64,000 nucleotides of DNA. Source: Empedobacter tilapiae. GTDB lineage: Bacteria > Bacteroidota > Bacteroidia > Flavobacteriales > Weeksellaceae. Positions 35,660-45,655 of this stretch are shown in pieces (the first letter of the stretch is position 1; each line of letters starts with the position of its first letter). The notes beneath the pieces were generated by a model, which did not search any database, was not told the origin of the DNA, and saw only the letters and a list, made by a program, of their open reading frames with translations. The stretch is taken from positions 124,001 to 188,000 of the forward strand of contig NZ_SRPE01000006.1 in NCBI RefSeq assembly GCF_004785645.1. The letters run 5' to 3'. Both the position numbers and the translations under genes were made by a program.

Positions 35660-36901
35660 ATGGGAAAAGAGAAAACTAAAAAATTAAAGCATCTTGATCT
35701 TCCAGATGGTTCGTTAGAAAAAAGCACAATTACCTTAAACCTAGGGCCTACGCATCCTGCAACACATGGGGTATTTCAAAATATTTTAGAGATTGATGGT
35801 GAAATAATCAAATCTGCGGTTCCTACAGTTGGGTATATTCACCGTGCCTTCGAGAAAATTGCTGAACGCAAACCTTTGTACCAAATTACACCTTTAACAG
35901 ACCGTCTAAACTATTGTTCGGCGCCGTTAAATAACTTAGGTTGGCACATGACAGTTGAGAAATTCGTTGGAATTGAAGTTCCAAAACGTGTTTCTTATTT
36001 GCGTGTTATCATTATGGAATTGGCTCGTTTAGCAGATCATATCGTATGTAATTCGATTATGGGTGTTGATACAGGAGCATTTACAGGATTCCTTTATATG
36101 ATGAAATATCGTGAGTTGATTTATGAGATTTACGAAGAAATTTGTGGTTCTCGTTTAACAACAAATATTGGTCGTATCGGTGGTTTCGAACGTGATTTTT
36201 CTGAGGTCGCTTGGACAAAAATCCATCGTTTCGTGAGAGAGTTTCCAGATGTCTTAACAGAGTTTGAAAACTTATTTTTACGTAACCGAATTTTTATGGA
36301 TCGTACACAAGGAGTTGGAGGAATTTCGGCTGAGCGTGCATTAAATTATGGTTTCACAGGACCAAATTTACGTGCAGCAGGTGTAGATTATGATGTTCGT
36401 GTAGCGAAACCATATTCTCGTTACGAAGAATTCGAATTCGATATTCCAGTTGGTACAACGGGAGATTGCTACGATAGATTCTTAGTTCGTGGTCAAGAAA
36501 TGTGGCAAAGTTTAAGCATCATTAAACAAGCAATTGCAAAGATTGATGCATTAGAAGGAGAAGAAGCTACACAATATCATGCTGATGCTCCAGACTTCTA
36601 TTTACCACTAAAGAAAGATGTTTACACAAAAATGGAAGCGTTAATCTATCACTTCAAAATTATTATGGGAGAGGTAGATATGCCAAAAGGAGAAATTTAT
36701 AATTCAATCGAAGCTGCAAATGGTGAGTTGGGTTATTATTTCGTTTCTGATGGTGGACGTTCGCCATACCGTTTACATTTCCGTAGACCTTGTTTCATTT
36801 ATTATCAAGCTTATCCAGAATTGATCGAAGGATCAATGATTTCAGATGCCATTATTACAATGAGTAGTTTGAATTTGATCGCTGGTGAATTAGATGCTTA
36901 A
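35660..36901 (+). CDS. nuoD: NADH-quinone oxidoreductase subunit D
   Basis: The 413-residue 49-kDa subunit forms the quinone site with NuoB. The signatures are LNLGPTHPATHGVFQ (about 26-40, with the quinone-contacting His), GYIHRAFEKIAE, ITPLTDRLNY and the C-terminal APDFYLP and RAPCF-like block (RLHFRRPCFIYYQAYPEL). It has the usual length. It is preceded by a charged 25-residue segment rich in Lys. Confidence 0.98.
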   Translation: MGKEKTKKLKHLDLPDGSLEKSTITLNLGPTHPATHGVFQNILEIDGEIIKSAVPTVGYIHRAFEKIAERKPLYQITPLTDRLNYCSAPLNNLGWHMTVEKFVGIEVPKRVSYLRVIIMELARLADHIVCNSIMGVDTGAFTGFLYMMKYRELIYEIYEEICGSRLTTNIGRIGGFERDFSEVAWTKIHRFVREFPDVLTEFENLFLRNRIFMDRTQGVGGISAERALNYGFTGPNLRAAGVDYDVRVAKPYSRYEEFEFDIPVGTTGDCYDRFLVRGQEMWQSLSIIKQAIAKIDALEGEEATQYHADAPDFYLPLKKDVYTKMEALIYHFKIIMGEVDMPKGEIYNSIEAANGELGYYFVSDGGRSPYRLHFRRPCFIYYQAYPELIEGSMISDAIITMSSLNLIAGELDA

Positions 36902-36916
36902 TAAAAATTATTAAAA

Positions 36917-37408
36917 ATGGCAATTCAATTTTCAGAAGAGACACAACAAAAAGTAGATAAAATCATTGCACGTTATCCAGAGGATAAAAAACAAAGTGCA
37001 TTGATTCCTTTGCTTCATGTGGCACAAGCTGAGTTCGGTGGTTGGTTAGACACACCTCATTTAGATTATGTTGCAGAAGTATTGAATATTTTACCAGTAG
37101 AAGTTTACGAAGTAGCTTCATTTTATTCGATGTTTAACTTAAATCCTGTAGGGAAATTTGTGTTAGAAGTTTGTCAAACAGGACCTTGTATGTTAAGAGG
37201 TTCAGACAAAATTATCGAGCACATCAAAACAAAATTAAATATCGAAGCTGGAGGAACTTCGGCAGATGGTTTATTTACATTAAAACCTGCCGAATGTTTA
37301 GGAGCATGTGGTTATGCGCCAATGTTACAGTTAGGAAAAACGTATCGTGAAAATTTAACGATCGAGAAAGTAGACGAATTAATCGAGGAATTGAAAAAAT
37401 TAGCATAA
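36917..37408 (+). CDS. nuoE: NADH-quinone oxidoreductase subunit E
   Basis: The 163-residue 24-kDa subunit holds the N1a [2Fe-2S] cluster, with ligands in CQTGPCMLRGSD and CLGACGYAPM. It has a thioredoxin-like fold and partners NuoF. Its stop codon TAA shares its last base with the ATG of nuoF (TAATG), a sign of translational coupling. Confidence 0.97.
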   Translation: MAIQFSEETQQKVDKIIARYPEDKKQSALIPLLHVAQAEFGGWLDTPHLDYVAEVLNILPVEVYEVASFYSMFNLNPVGKFVLEVCQTGPCMLRGSDKIIEHIKTKLNIEAGGTSADGLFTLKPAECLGACGYAPMLQLGKTYRENLTIEKVDELIEELKKLA

Positions 37409-38766
37409 TGGGACAAAAATTACTGTTAAAAAATATTGATGTTCCAGGTATTCGTCATTACCAAGCTTACCGCGAAAACGGAGGTTATGCAAATGCTGAG
37501 AAAGCATTTAAAATGACAACTGATGAAATCTTAGAAGAAGTAAAAACTTCTGGTTTAAGGGGTCGTGGTGGAGCAGGTTTCCCAACTGGAATGAAATGGA
37601 GCTTTTTGGCAAAGCCAGAAGATGTTCCAAGACACTTAGTGGTAAATGCAGACGAATCTGAACCAGGAACGTTCAAAGACCGTTTCTTGATGGAATATAT
37701 TCCTCATTTATTAATTGAAGGAGTTCTTATTTCATCATTCTGTTTAGGTTCTAATACATCATTTATTTATATCCGTGGAGAATATGCGTGGGTTGCAGAA
37801 ATCTTAGAAGAAGCAATCGACGAAGCTAAAGCTGCAGGTTGGTTAGGTAAAAACATTCAAGGAACTGGTTTCGATTGCGAAATTTATGTTCAACGTGGAG
37901 GTGGAGCTTATATCTGTGGTGAGGAAACGGCATTGTTAGAATCGTTAGAAGGTAAACGTGGAAATCCACGTCTAAAACCACCTTTCCCAGCTGTCAAAGG
38001 TTTATGGGGAAGACCAACGGTTGTAAATAATGTGGAAACAATTGCTGCAATTGTTCCAATTATTGAGATTGGAGGAGAAGCATATTCTAAAATTGGAGTT
38101 GGACGTTCTACAGGAACAAAATTAATTTCAGCTTGTGGTAATATTAATAAACCAGGCGTTTATGAAATTGATATGACCATTACGGTTGAAGAATTTATTT
38201 ATTCAGATGAATATTGTGGAGGAATTCCAAACGGAAAACGCCTTAAAGCATGTATTCCTGGAGGAAGTTCTGTGCCAATTGTTCCAGCAAATTTATTGTT
38301 AAAAACTGCCGAAGGTAAACCTCGTTATATGAATTACGAAAGTTTATCAGAAGGAGGTTTCCAAACAGGAACAATGATGGGTTCTGGAGGATTTATCGTG
38401 TTAGATGAAGATCAAGACGTTGTTTATCATACTTATACATTAGCTCGTTTCTATCGTCACGAATCGTGTGGACAATGTTCACCTTGTCGCGAAGGAACAG
38501 GTTGGATGGAGAAAATCTTGAAACGAATCGATGAAGGAAAAGGAAAAATGTCTGATATCGAATTGTTATGGGATGTGCAACGTAAAATCGAAGGAAATAC
38601 AATTTGTCCATTAGGAGATGCAGCGGCTTGGCCAGTTGCAGCGGCAATTCGTCACTTCCGTGATGAGTTCGAATGGCATATTAATAATCCAGAAGAATGT
38701 TTGACGCGTAATTTTGGTTTAGCACATTATGCTGATCCAATCGAAATTAAAGAAACCGCAAATTAA
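37408..38766 (+). CDS. nuoF: NADH-quinone oxidoreductase subunit F
   Basis: The 452-residue 51-kDa subunit binds NADH and FMN and the N3 [4Fe-4S] cluster. It has the nucleotide motif [16 protein letters not shown] (about 50-65), the FMN motif [15 protein letters not shown] and the cluster motif [13 protein letters not shown], with the fourth Cys in NTICPLGD. Presence of NuoE, F and G means the enzyme has a full NADH-dehydrogenase module. Confidence 0.98.
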   Translation: MGQKLLLKNIDVPGIRHYQAYRENGGYANAEKAFKMTTDEILEEVKTSGLRGRGGAGFPTGMKWSFLAKPEDVPRHLVVNADESEPGTFKDRFLMEYIPHLLIEGVLISSFCLGSNTSFIYIRGEYAWVAEILEEAIDEAKAAGWLGKNIQGTGFDCEIYVQRGGGAYICGEETALLESLEGKRGNPRLKPPFPAVKGLWGRPTVVNNVETIAAIVPIIEIGGEAYSKIGVGRSTGTKLISACGNINKPGVYEIDMTITVEEFIYSDEYCGGIPNGKRLKACIPGGSSVPIVPANLLLKTAEGKPRYMNYESLSEGGFQTGTMMGSGGFIVLDEDQDVVYHTYTLARFYRHESCGQCSPCREGTGWMEKILKRIDEGKGKMSDIELLWDVQRKIEGNTICPLGDAAAWPVAAAIRHFRDEFEWHINNPEECLTRNFGLAHYADPIEIKETAN

Positions 38767-38773
38767 TACGAAG

Positions 38774-39856
38774 ATGGCAGAAGAAACACCATTATTTAAA
38801 GTTACCATCGATAACGAAACGATTGAAGTACCTGCGGGAACAACGATCCTTCAAGCCGCTCGTATGATTGGTAAAGAAGTAGCGCCTCCAGCGATGTGTT
38901 ACTACGGTAAATTAGAAAATACAGGAGGAAACTGTAGAACGTGTTTGGTAGAAGTATCAAAAGGTAGTGAAGCAGATCCTCGTCCAATGCCAAAATTGGT
39001 TCCGTCTTGTCGTACAACAGTTATGGACGGAATGGTTGTAGGCAATAAAACGTCTGAACGTACAGTTGAGGCTCGTAAAGGGATTGTTGAATTATTATTA
39101 ATCAATCACCCTTTAGATTGTCCAGTGTGTGATCAGGCAGGAGAATGTAAATTACAAGATTTAAGTTACGAACACGGAGCAGAAGCAACGCGTTACGAAT
39201 TTGATCGTCGTACATTCCCAAAAGAAGATTTAGGTCCAAATATTCAGTTGAACATGAACCGATGCATTTTGTGTTATCGTTGTGTAAAAACTGCGGATCA
39301 AATCACAGGTTGTCGTGAGCATGGGGTAATGAATCGTGGAGATCACGCTGAAATTTCAACGCATATCAACAAAAGTTTAGATAACGAATTCATCGGAAAT
39401 ATTATTGATGTTTGCCCAGTAGGTGCATTAACGGATAAAACATTCCGTTTCAAAAACCGTGTTTGGTTCTTGAAACCAGTTGATGCGCATCGCGATTGCC
39501 CGACTTGTTCTGGTAAAGCACAAGTGTGGTTCCGTGGAAATGAAGTTTTCCGTGTAACAGCTCGCAAAGATGAATTTAACGAAGTAAAAGATTGGATTTG
39601 TAACACTTGTCGTTTTGATAAAAAAGATATCAACGATTGGACGTTAGAAAAACCATCAGAAATTTCTAAAGACTCTGTTGTTCGTCAAGGTCATTACTTT
39701 GAGAACAAAGTGGAGCCAAAAGAAACACTTCCGAAAGTTATCAAACGCGATCCAAAAATTTTATTAGATATTCACTCGGTTTCAGAAGTAAATGAACCAA
39801 ATCGTGATTTATCTAAAATTGATGGACCGGCAACAAGTAAAGATTTTAAAGATTAA
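38774..39856 (+). CDS. nuoG: NADH-quinone oxidoreductase subunit G, short form
   Basis: Starting at the ATG at 38774 (an in-frame ATG at 38729 lies inside nuoF) the product is 360 residues. It contains the [2Fe-2S] motif CYYGKLENTGGNCRTC, HPLDCPVCDQAGECKLQD with the His/Cys-ligated cluster, NRCILCYRC with later VCPVGALTDKTFRFKNRVW, and a final Cys set (RDCPTCSG, CNTCRF). The large molybdopterin-like domain of E. coli NuoG (about 550 residues) is absent, yet the gene ends cleanly and nuoH follows at once, so this is a lineage-specific short form and not a truncation. Confidence 0.95.
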   Translation: MAEETPLFKVTIDNETIEVPAGTTILQAARMIGKEVAPPAMCYYGKLENTGGNCRTCLVEVSKGSEADPRPMPKLVPSCRTTVMDGMVVGNKTSERTVEARKGIVELLLINHPLDCPVCDQAGECKLQDLSYEHGAEATRYEFDRRTFPKEDLGPNIQLNMNRCILCYRCVKTADQITGCREHGVMNRGDHAEISTHINKSLDNEFIGNIIDVCPVGALTDKTFRFKNRVWFLKPVDAHRDCPTCSGKAQVWFRGNEVFRVTARKDEFNEVKDWICNTCRFDKKDINDWTLEKPSEISKDSVVRQGHYFENKVEPKETLPKVIKRDPKILLDIHSVSEVNEPNRDLSKIDGPATSKDFKD

Positions 39857-39880
39857 TCATTCGTAAATAAAATTAACAAA

Positions 39881-40930
39881 ATGACAGAAGAATTTATTGC
39901 TGATGCATTAGAAAAGTTAGCTTTAGTAGGCGTAATGATTGGTTTTGCATTAGTTGTTGCCATGTACTCTACTTGGGCTGAGCGTAAAGTTGCAGCATTC
40001 TTACAAGATCGTATCGGACCAAACCGTGCAGGTATTTTTGGTTTATTACAACCACTTGCCGATGGTTTAAAATTATTCTCGAAAGAGGAAATTACACCAA
40101 AAGATTCGAATAAATTTTTATTCATCTTAGGTCCATCTTTGGCAATGATTGTAGCTTGTATGACAGGTGCAGTTATTCCATGGTCGACGGCTTTTGAGAT
40201 TGGAGATCGTGTAGTTGTTCCTCAAATTGCAGATGTTAACATCGGGTTTTTATACATTTTAGGTGTATTAAGTTTAGGTGTTTATGGAATTATGATTGGT
40301 GCTTGGGCATCAAACAACAAATACTCTTTAATGGGTGGTTTGCGTGCAGCTTCACAGATTATTTCGTACGAATTACCAATGGGAATCGTGTTAATCACAA
40401 TTTTGATGATGACAGGTTCTTTAAAATTGAGTGATATTGTACATTATCAACAAGAGCATGCGTGGTTTATCTTATTACAACCATTAGGATTTATTATTTT
40501 CTTGGTGTGTTCGTTCGCAGAAACTAACCGTACTCCGTTCGATTTACCAGAAGCAGAAAATGAATTAATTGGAGGTTATCATTCAGAATATTCTTCTATG
40601 AAGATGGGATTCTTCTTATTTGCAGAATACATCAACATGTTTATCAGTTCTGTGGTAATTTCTACCTTATATTTTGGTGGATACGATATCCCATTTGTAG
40701 ACGATGCAACATTAGTAAACTCTATCGGAGTGAATGGAACGGCAATTCTTAATTTCCTTTCATTATTCGGTAAAGCTTGTTTCTTCATCTTCTTCTATAT
40801 GTGGGTGCGTTGGACGATTCCTCGTTTCAGATATGACCAATTAATGGATTTAGGTTGGAAAAAATTATTGCCTTTAGCATTAATCAATATGTTAATAACA
40901 GGCTTAGTGATTTTATTATTAAACAAGTAG
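39881..40930 (+). CDS. nuoH: NADH-quinone oxidoreductase subunit H
   Basis: The 349-residue membrane subunit lines the quinone-entry tunnel. The signatures are ERKVAAFLQDRIGPNRAG with LQPLADGLKL (about 28-60), SQIISYELPMG and SFAETNRTPFDLPEAENELIGG. Eight membrane helices are predicted. Confidence 0.98.
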   Translation: MTEEFIADALEKLALVGVMIGFALVVAMYSTWAERKVAAFLQDRIGPNRAGIFGLLQPLADGLKLFSKEEITPKDSNKFLFILGPSLAMIVACMTGAVIPWSTAFEIGDRVVVPQIADVNIGFLYILGVLSLGVYGIMIGAWASNNKYSLMGGLRAASQIISYELPMGIVLITILMMTGSLKLSDIVHYQQEHAWFILLQPLGFIIFLVCSFAETNRTPFDLPEAENELIGGYHSEYSSMKMGFFLFAEYINMFISSVVISTLYFGGYDIPFVDDATLVNSIGVNGTAILNFLSLFGKACFFIFFYMWVRWTIPRFRYDQLMDLGWKKLLPLALINMLITGLVILLLNK

Positions 40931-40952
40931 AATCATCAAAATCATTAAAAGT

Positions 40953-41453
40953 ATGAAACCAATTACAAATAGAGTAAAACAAGTAGAACGTAAACCCCTT
41001 ACTTTTTGGGAAAGTATCTATTTGATTTCTATCGCAAAAGGGTTGATGATTACATTGAAGCACTTCTTTTCGAAGAAAGCAACAATTAGTTATCCAGAAA
41101 AACAAAGACCGTTTAGTCCTGTATTTAGAGGATTACACGTTTTGAATAGAGACGAAGAAGATCGCGAAAATTGTACGGCTTGTGGACTTTGTGCTTTGGC
41201 TTGTCCAGCAGAAGCGATTACAATGGAAGCAGCAGAAAGACTTCCTGGTGAAGAAAATCTTTACCGCGAAGAAAAATATGCAGCGAAATATGAAATTAAC
41301 ATGTTACGTTGTATTTTCTGTGGATTCTGTGAAGAAGCTTGTCCAAAAGATGCTGTTTATTTATCACAAACAGTTCCTCCAGCAAGTTTCAAACGTCAAA
41401 ACTTTATTTATTCGAAAGAAGATTTATTAATCCCGAAAAAAGCTACAAATTAA
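40953..41453 (+). CDS. nuoI: NADH-quinone oxidoreductase subunit I
   Basis: The 166-residue ferredoxin-like subunit holds clusters N6a and N6b. The two motifs are CTACGLCALACPAEAI and CIFCGFCEEACPKDAV. The N-terminal 50 residues contain the helix that lies on the membrane arm. Its stop codon overlaps the ATG of nuoJ (TAATG). Confidence 0.98.
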   Translation: MKPITNRVKQVERKPLTFWESIYLISIAKGLMITLKHFFSKKATISYPEKQRPFSPVFRGLHVLNRDEEDRENCTACGLCALACPAEAITMEAAERLPGEENLYREEKYAAKYEINMLRCIFCGFCEEACPKDAVYLSQTVPPASFKRQNFIYSKEDLLIPKKATN

Positions 41454-41971
41454 TGGAATTACCTATCATTTTATTCTATGTTTTGTCGAGCTTAACGGTG
41501 TTAAGTGCGCTACTAATGGTGTTCAGTAAAAATCCTGTACATTCCATTTTATATTTAATCGTAACATTCTTCTGCATCAGCGGACATTATGTATTGCTAA
41601 ACGCGCAGTTTTTGGCAATTGTAAACGTCATTGTCTATGCCGGAGCAATTATGGTATTGTTCTTATTCGTGGTGATGTTGATGAACTTGAATAGTGAAAA
41701 GAAATCATTTGGTCGACCAGCAAAAATATTAGCAGCGAGTTTAATCTCTTTGTTATTTGTTGCCTTGACAATTGGTATTTTCTCACAAAATCAAGCTTCA
41801 GCAAATACAGCTGTAGAAATGGGAACAGGTGATTTAGGATTGATTCACAACTTAGGATCATTGTTGTATTCAGAATATGTTTTACCATTCGAGTTGAGTA
41901 GTATTTTGTTTATTTCTGCAATGATTGGAGCGGTGATGTTATCGAAAAAGGACGAAGAATTATTGGATTAA
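41453..41971 (+). CDS. nuoJ: NADH-quinone oxidoreductase subunit J
   Basis: I start at the ATG at 41453, which overlaps the nuoI stop; the frame extends upstream but would encode an unrelated hydrophilic extension. The 172-residue product has five membrane helices with NPVHSILYLIVTFFCISGHY and the conserved VIVYAGAIMVLFLFVVMLMN. It is followed by nuoK after 16 bases. Confidence 0.96.
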   Translation: MELPIILFYVLSSLTVLSALLMVFSKNPVHSILYLIVTFFCISGHYVLLNAQFLAIVNVIVYAGAIMVLFLFVVMLMNLNSEKKSFGRPAKILAASLISLLFVALTIGIFSQNQASANTAVEMGTGDLGLIHNLGSLLYSEYVLPFELSSILFISAMIGAVMLSKKDEELLD

Positions 41972-41987
41972 ATATAAAAAGTAAAAG

Positions 41988-42314
41988 ATGTTACCAATCA
42001 GTTATTATATTACTTTATCATTAATCCTATTCGGAATAGGAATGGCTGGCGTAATGATTCGTCGTAACGCAATTGTCATTTTTATGTGTATAGAATTGAT
42101 GTTAAATTCTGTGAATTTGTTGTTAGTAGCGTTCTCAAAAATGCACTATCACGCAAATCCAGCATTAGAAAAAGGAACAGATGCACAACTTTTAGTATTC
42201 TTTATTATGGTTGTAGCCGCGGCTGAGGTTGCTGTAGGATTATCAGTGATAATTTTATTGTTCCGCAAAGTATACTCGGTAGATATTAATGTGTTAAATC
42301 GTTTAAAAGGTTAA
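41988..42314 (+). CDS. nuoK: NADH-quinone oxidoreductase subunit K
   Basis: The 108-residue subunit has three membrane helices. Two membrane glutamates of the proton path are visible in FMCIELMLNSVNL and VAAAEVAVGLSVII. nuoL starts 2 bases after the stop. Confidence 0.97.
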   Translation: MLPISYYITLSLILFGIGMAGVMIRRNAIVIFMCIELMLNSVNLLLVAFSKMHYHANPALEKGTDAQLLVFFIMVVAAAEVAVGLSVIILLFRKVYSVDINVLNRLKG

Positions 42315-42316
42315 GA

Positions 42317-44209
42317 ATGGAGCAGTATATATGGTTAATTCCTTTGATTCCATTCATCGGATTTTTGATTAACGGTTTAGGACGAAATGTACTTTCTAAA
42401 AGCTTAGTGACTTTCATTGGAAGTGGAGCAGTTTTGGCAAGTTTCATTTTATCAATCATGGTTTTTATGTCAGTTCCATCAGGAGCAGATGCACAACCAT
42501 TAATTTTTAAGGCATTTGATATTATCAATATTCCAACTTTACAAGTTCCGTTTGCATTTCAAATTGATGCATTAACGAGTTTGTTCTTGTTAATTATTAC
42601 AGGAGTTGGATTTTTAATTCACGTGTATAGCTCGGCTTACATGAGCGAAGACAAAGGATTTGCAAAATTCTTTTCTTACCTAAATTTATTCATCTTCTTC
42701 ATGTTGATTCTTGTTATGGGAAACAATTTTGTAATGATGTTTATTGGATGGGAAGGGGTAGGATTATGTTCATTCTTGTTAATTGGTTTTTGGTTTACAA
42801 ATCCAGAATATATCAAAGCAGCAAAGAAAGCTTTCATCATGAACCGTATCGGAGATGTTGGATTCTTATTGGCGATGTTTTGGATTTTTAAAGAATTTGG
42901 AACGTTAGAATATGTAAAAGTATTCAGCCAATTAGCAATTGATCCATCTGCATTTACAGGTTTTGTATTAACAGGAATCACATTATTGTTATTCTTAGCA
43001 GCTACAGGAAAATCGGCTCAATTACCATTATTTACATGGTTACCAGACGCAATGGCAGGACCAACGCCAGTTTCAGCACTTATTCACGCTGCAACAATGG
43101 TAACGGCAGGTATTTTTATGATTACACGTTGCAACGAATTATTTTCGGCAGCACCAATCACATTACAAGTTATTCAGTACGTAGGAATTGCAACAGCTTT
43201 TGTAACAGCAACTATTGCAATGCGTCAAAACGATATCAAAAAAGTATTGGCTTATTCTACAGTTTCTCAATTAGGATTAATGTTCGCAGCAATTGGTTCT
43301 GGAGCGTATATCGCAGCAGTTTTCCACGTAATGACGCACGCATTTTTCAAAGCATTATTATTCTTAGGAGCAGGTTCTGTTATTCACGGAATGCACCACG
43401 AGCAAGATATGCGCAAAATGGGAGGTTTGAAAAAATACATGAAAATTACACATATCACTTTCTTGATTGGATGTTTGGCAATCGCTGGTATTCCAGGTTT
43501 ATCAGGTTTCTTCTCGAAAGACGAAATGTTATTAGGAATGTTTGTTTCTAATCCAGTTGTTTACGGAATCGGGTTTATTGTTTCTGTGATGACAGCATTT
43601 TATATGTTCCGTTTATATGCAATGACTTTCTTAGGAGATTTAAGAGATAAAGATGCTCATCCGCACGAAAGTCCCGCAGCAATGACAATTCCATTAATCA
43701 TCTTAGCAGTTCTTTCTGTATTCGCAGGTTATGTAGGAATTCCAGCATTGTTTATGCAAGACGGACACAAACTTCAGACTTTCTCAAGTGGAGTTGTATC
43801 AATCGGAGAAGCTCATCACGTTTCTCACGCAACAGAATGGATGATGATGGGAGCTTTATTACTTTGTGTGCTTGGTGCAATTTATTATGCCATTAGGAAA
43901 TACACAAACCATGTAGATGGTGAAGCAACTGGAATTGCAAAATTCTTTGAAGACAAATGGTACATCGACGAATTATACGACAATGCAATTGTAAAACCAT
44001 TGTTCGAATTAGGTGATGTCTTGAAAAAATATGTAGAAAAAGCAGGAATTGCAGCTTTTGTTTTAGGAGTTGGAACTGTTTCTGGTCGCGCATCAAAAAA
44101 TGTACGTCAGCTACAAAACGGAAATGTAGGATTCTATATTATGCTAATGGTTGTAGGAATCGTAGCAGGTATCGCAATCTTTTTTATGGGGTATTTAATT
44201 TCAAAATAG
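42317..44209 (+). CDS. nuoL: NADH-quinone oxidoreductase subunit L
   Basis: The 630-residue antiporter-like subunit is the distal proton pump. Conserved blocks are FIGWEGVGLCSFLLIGFW (near 143-160), the lysine helix AKKAFIMNRIGDVG and LFTWLPDAMAGPTPVSALIHAATMVTAG. The C-terminal part includes the long lateral helix and a final membrane anchor (VGFYIMLMVVGIVAG). Confidence 0.98.
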   Translation: MEQYIWLIPLIPFIGFLINGLGRNVLSKSLVTFIGSGAVLASFILSIMVFMSVPSGADAQPLIFKAFDIINIPTLQVPFAFQIDALTSLFLLIITGVGFLIHVYSSAYMSEDKGFAKFFSYLNLFIFFMLILVMGNNFVMMFIGWEGVGLCSFLLIGFWFTNPEYIKAAKKAFIMNRIGDVGFLLAMFWIFKEFGTLEYVKVFSQLAIDPSAFTGFVLTGITLLLFLAATGKSAQLPLFTWLPDAMAGPTPVSALIHAATMVTAGIFMITRCNELFSAAPITLQVIQYVGIATAFVTATIAMRQNDIKKVLAYSTVSQLGLMFAAIGSGAYIAAVFHVMTHAFFKALLFLGAGSVIHGMHHEQDMRKMGGLKKYMKITHITFLIGCLAIAGIPGLSGFFSKDEMLLGMFVSNPVVYGIGFIVSVMTAFYMFRLYAMTFLGDLRDKDAHPHESPAAMTIPLIILAVLSVFAGYVGIPALFMQDGHKLQTFSSGVVSIGEAHHVSHATEWMMMGALLLCVLGAIYYAIRKYTNHVDGEATGIAKFFEDKWYIDELYDNAIVKPLFELGDVLKKYVEKAGIAAFVLGVGTVSGRASKNVRQLQNGNVGFYIMLMVVGIVAGIAIFFMGYLISK

Positions 44210-44216
44210 GTTAGTA

Positions 44217-45635
44217 ATGCTTTTATCTTTATTTATCATTTTACCATTAATAGTAGGAGTTTTTATGCTATTAATGCAAGGTCAAAAACCACAAAGATGG
44301 TTAGGAGCATTCGTTGGTGGAGCGTTGTTGGCGTTGTACTTGTTTATCACTTGCAAAGGTGGAAACAACGAGTTAACGTTTCAAACACAATGGTTCAATT
44401 TCAACAGCGTTAAAACTTATTTCGCGTTAAATGCTCAAGGTTTGGGAGGATTAATGATTTTATTAACTAACCTTACTTACTTAGCTCTTTTTGTTTATTT
44501 ATCAACAACAAAACAAAAATATAGCAATACATTCTACGGATTATTGCTAATAACTTTAGCAGGATTAAATGGAGTTTTCTTAGCAGAAGATTTAATTTTA
44601 TTCTATTTTTTCTGGGAAGTTGTTTTAATTCCAGTTTATTTCTTAATCGGATTATTCGGAATTGGAAAAGACAAAATTCGCGCAAATATGACATTCTTCT
44701 TATACACGATTTTAGGATCGATGTTTATGTTAGGAGGAATTATTTACATCGGATTTTTCTTACAACCAGCATCATTTTTATTAACAGATGTTGTACAAGT
44801 TACAGGACCGCATTATTCAACAAATACAGCGTTGGCATTGTTATTCTTAATTGCTTTTGTGATTAAAATTCCAATCTTTCCATTTCATACATGGCAACCA
44901 ACTATTTACAAAACATCTCCAACTCCATTAACGGTTGTACTTTCAGCTTTGATGGCGAAAATGGGATTATTTGCAGTTGTTACTTGGTATTTAGGAATGT
45001 TCCCAACGATTTCTGAATTGTTCAAATACATTACCTACATCGCAATTTTCGGATTAGTTTACGCTTCGTTAATCGCTTTGAGTGCAAAAAATGTAAAGAA
45101 AATTATTGCATATAGCTCGATTGCTCACTTAGCTTTAATCTTTGTTTCAATATTTTCAGAATTAGCAAATGGTGTAACAGGAGCTTATTTTCAAATGTTT
45201 TCACATGGTTTAGTTGTTTTAGGATTATGGTTATGTGTAGATATTATGGAAAGAAAATATGATTTGACAGATATCAAATCGATTGGTGGTTTAGCGAAAG
45301 TTGATCCAACATTATCTATCTTATTCATGATATTCGGTTTGGCAAACGTAGCATTACCATTGACAAGTTCATTCATCGGAGAGTTTATGATGCTTTCAGC
45401 ATTGTTTACGCACAATCCAGTTTTATGTGTTGTAGCTTGTTTAGGTGTTATTTTATCTGCCGTTTATACGTTGAGATTATCAAGCGCATTATTGTTTGGA
45501 GAAGTGAAAAACATCAAACAAAAAGATGCTCAAAAAGGAGGTTTTGGACCAATTGCAGTTTTATCGGTAATCGCAATCATCGTGATTATTTTAGGAGTTT
45601 ATCCAACACCAATTTTTAATTTATTAGCACATTAA
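44217..45635 (+). CDS. nuoM: NADH-quinone oxidoreductase subunit M
   Basis: The 472-residue antiporter-like subunit has about fourteen membrane helices. Key motifs are LILFYFFWEVVLIPVYFLIG (the conserved membrane glutamate), FPFHTWQPTIYKTSPTPLTV and KKIIAYSSIAHLALI. The spacing to nuoL is 7 bases. Confidence 0.98.
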   Translation: MLLSLFIILPLIVGVFMLLMQGQKPQRWLGAFVGGALLALYLFITCKGGNNELTFQTQWFNFNSVKTYFALNAQGLGGLMILLTNLTYLALFVYLSTTKQKYSNTFYGLLLITLAGLNGVFLAEDLILFYFFWEVVLIPVYFLIGLFGIGKDKIRANMTFFLYTILGSMFMLGGIIYIGFFLQPASFLLTDVVQVTGPHYSTNTALALLFLIAFVIKIPIFPFHTWQPTIYKTSPTPLTVVLSALMAKMGLFAVVTWYLGMFPTISELFKYITYIAIFGLVYASLIALSAKNVKKIIAYSSIAHLALIFVSIFSELANGVTGAYFQMFSHGLVVLGLWLCVDIMERKYDLTDIKSIGGLAKVDPTLSILFMIFGLANVALPLTSSFIGEFMMLSALFTHNPVLCVVACLGVILSAVYTLRLSSALLFGEVKNIKQKDAQKGGFGPIAVLSVIAIIVIILGVYPTPIFNLLAH

Positions 45636-45655
45636 TCATTTTTGAATAAATAGAT

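Noticed and set aside
38729-38773. Upstream in-frame ATG for nuoG
   Set aside because: It lies inside nuoF and adds 15 residues unlike the family; the ATG at 38774 matches the usual N-terminus.
43036-43551. 171-codon open frame inside nuoL
   Set aside because: It is an alternate frame of a well-conserved gene and its translation is low-complexity Arg/Asn/Ser-rich sequence.
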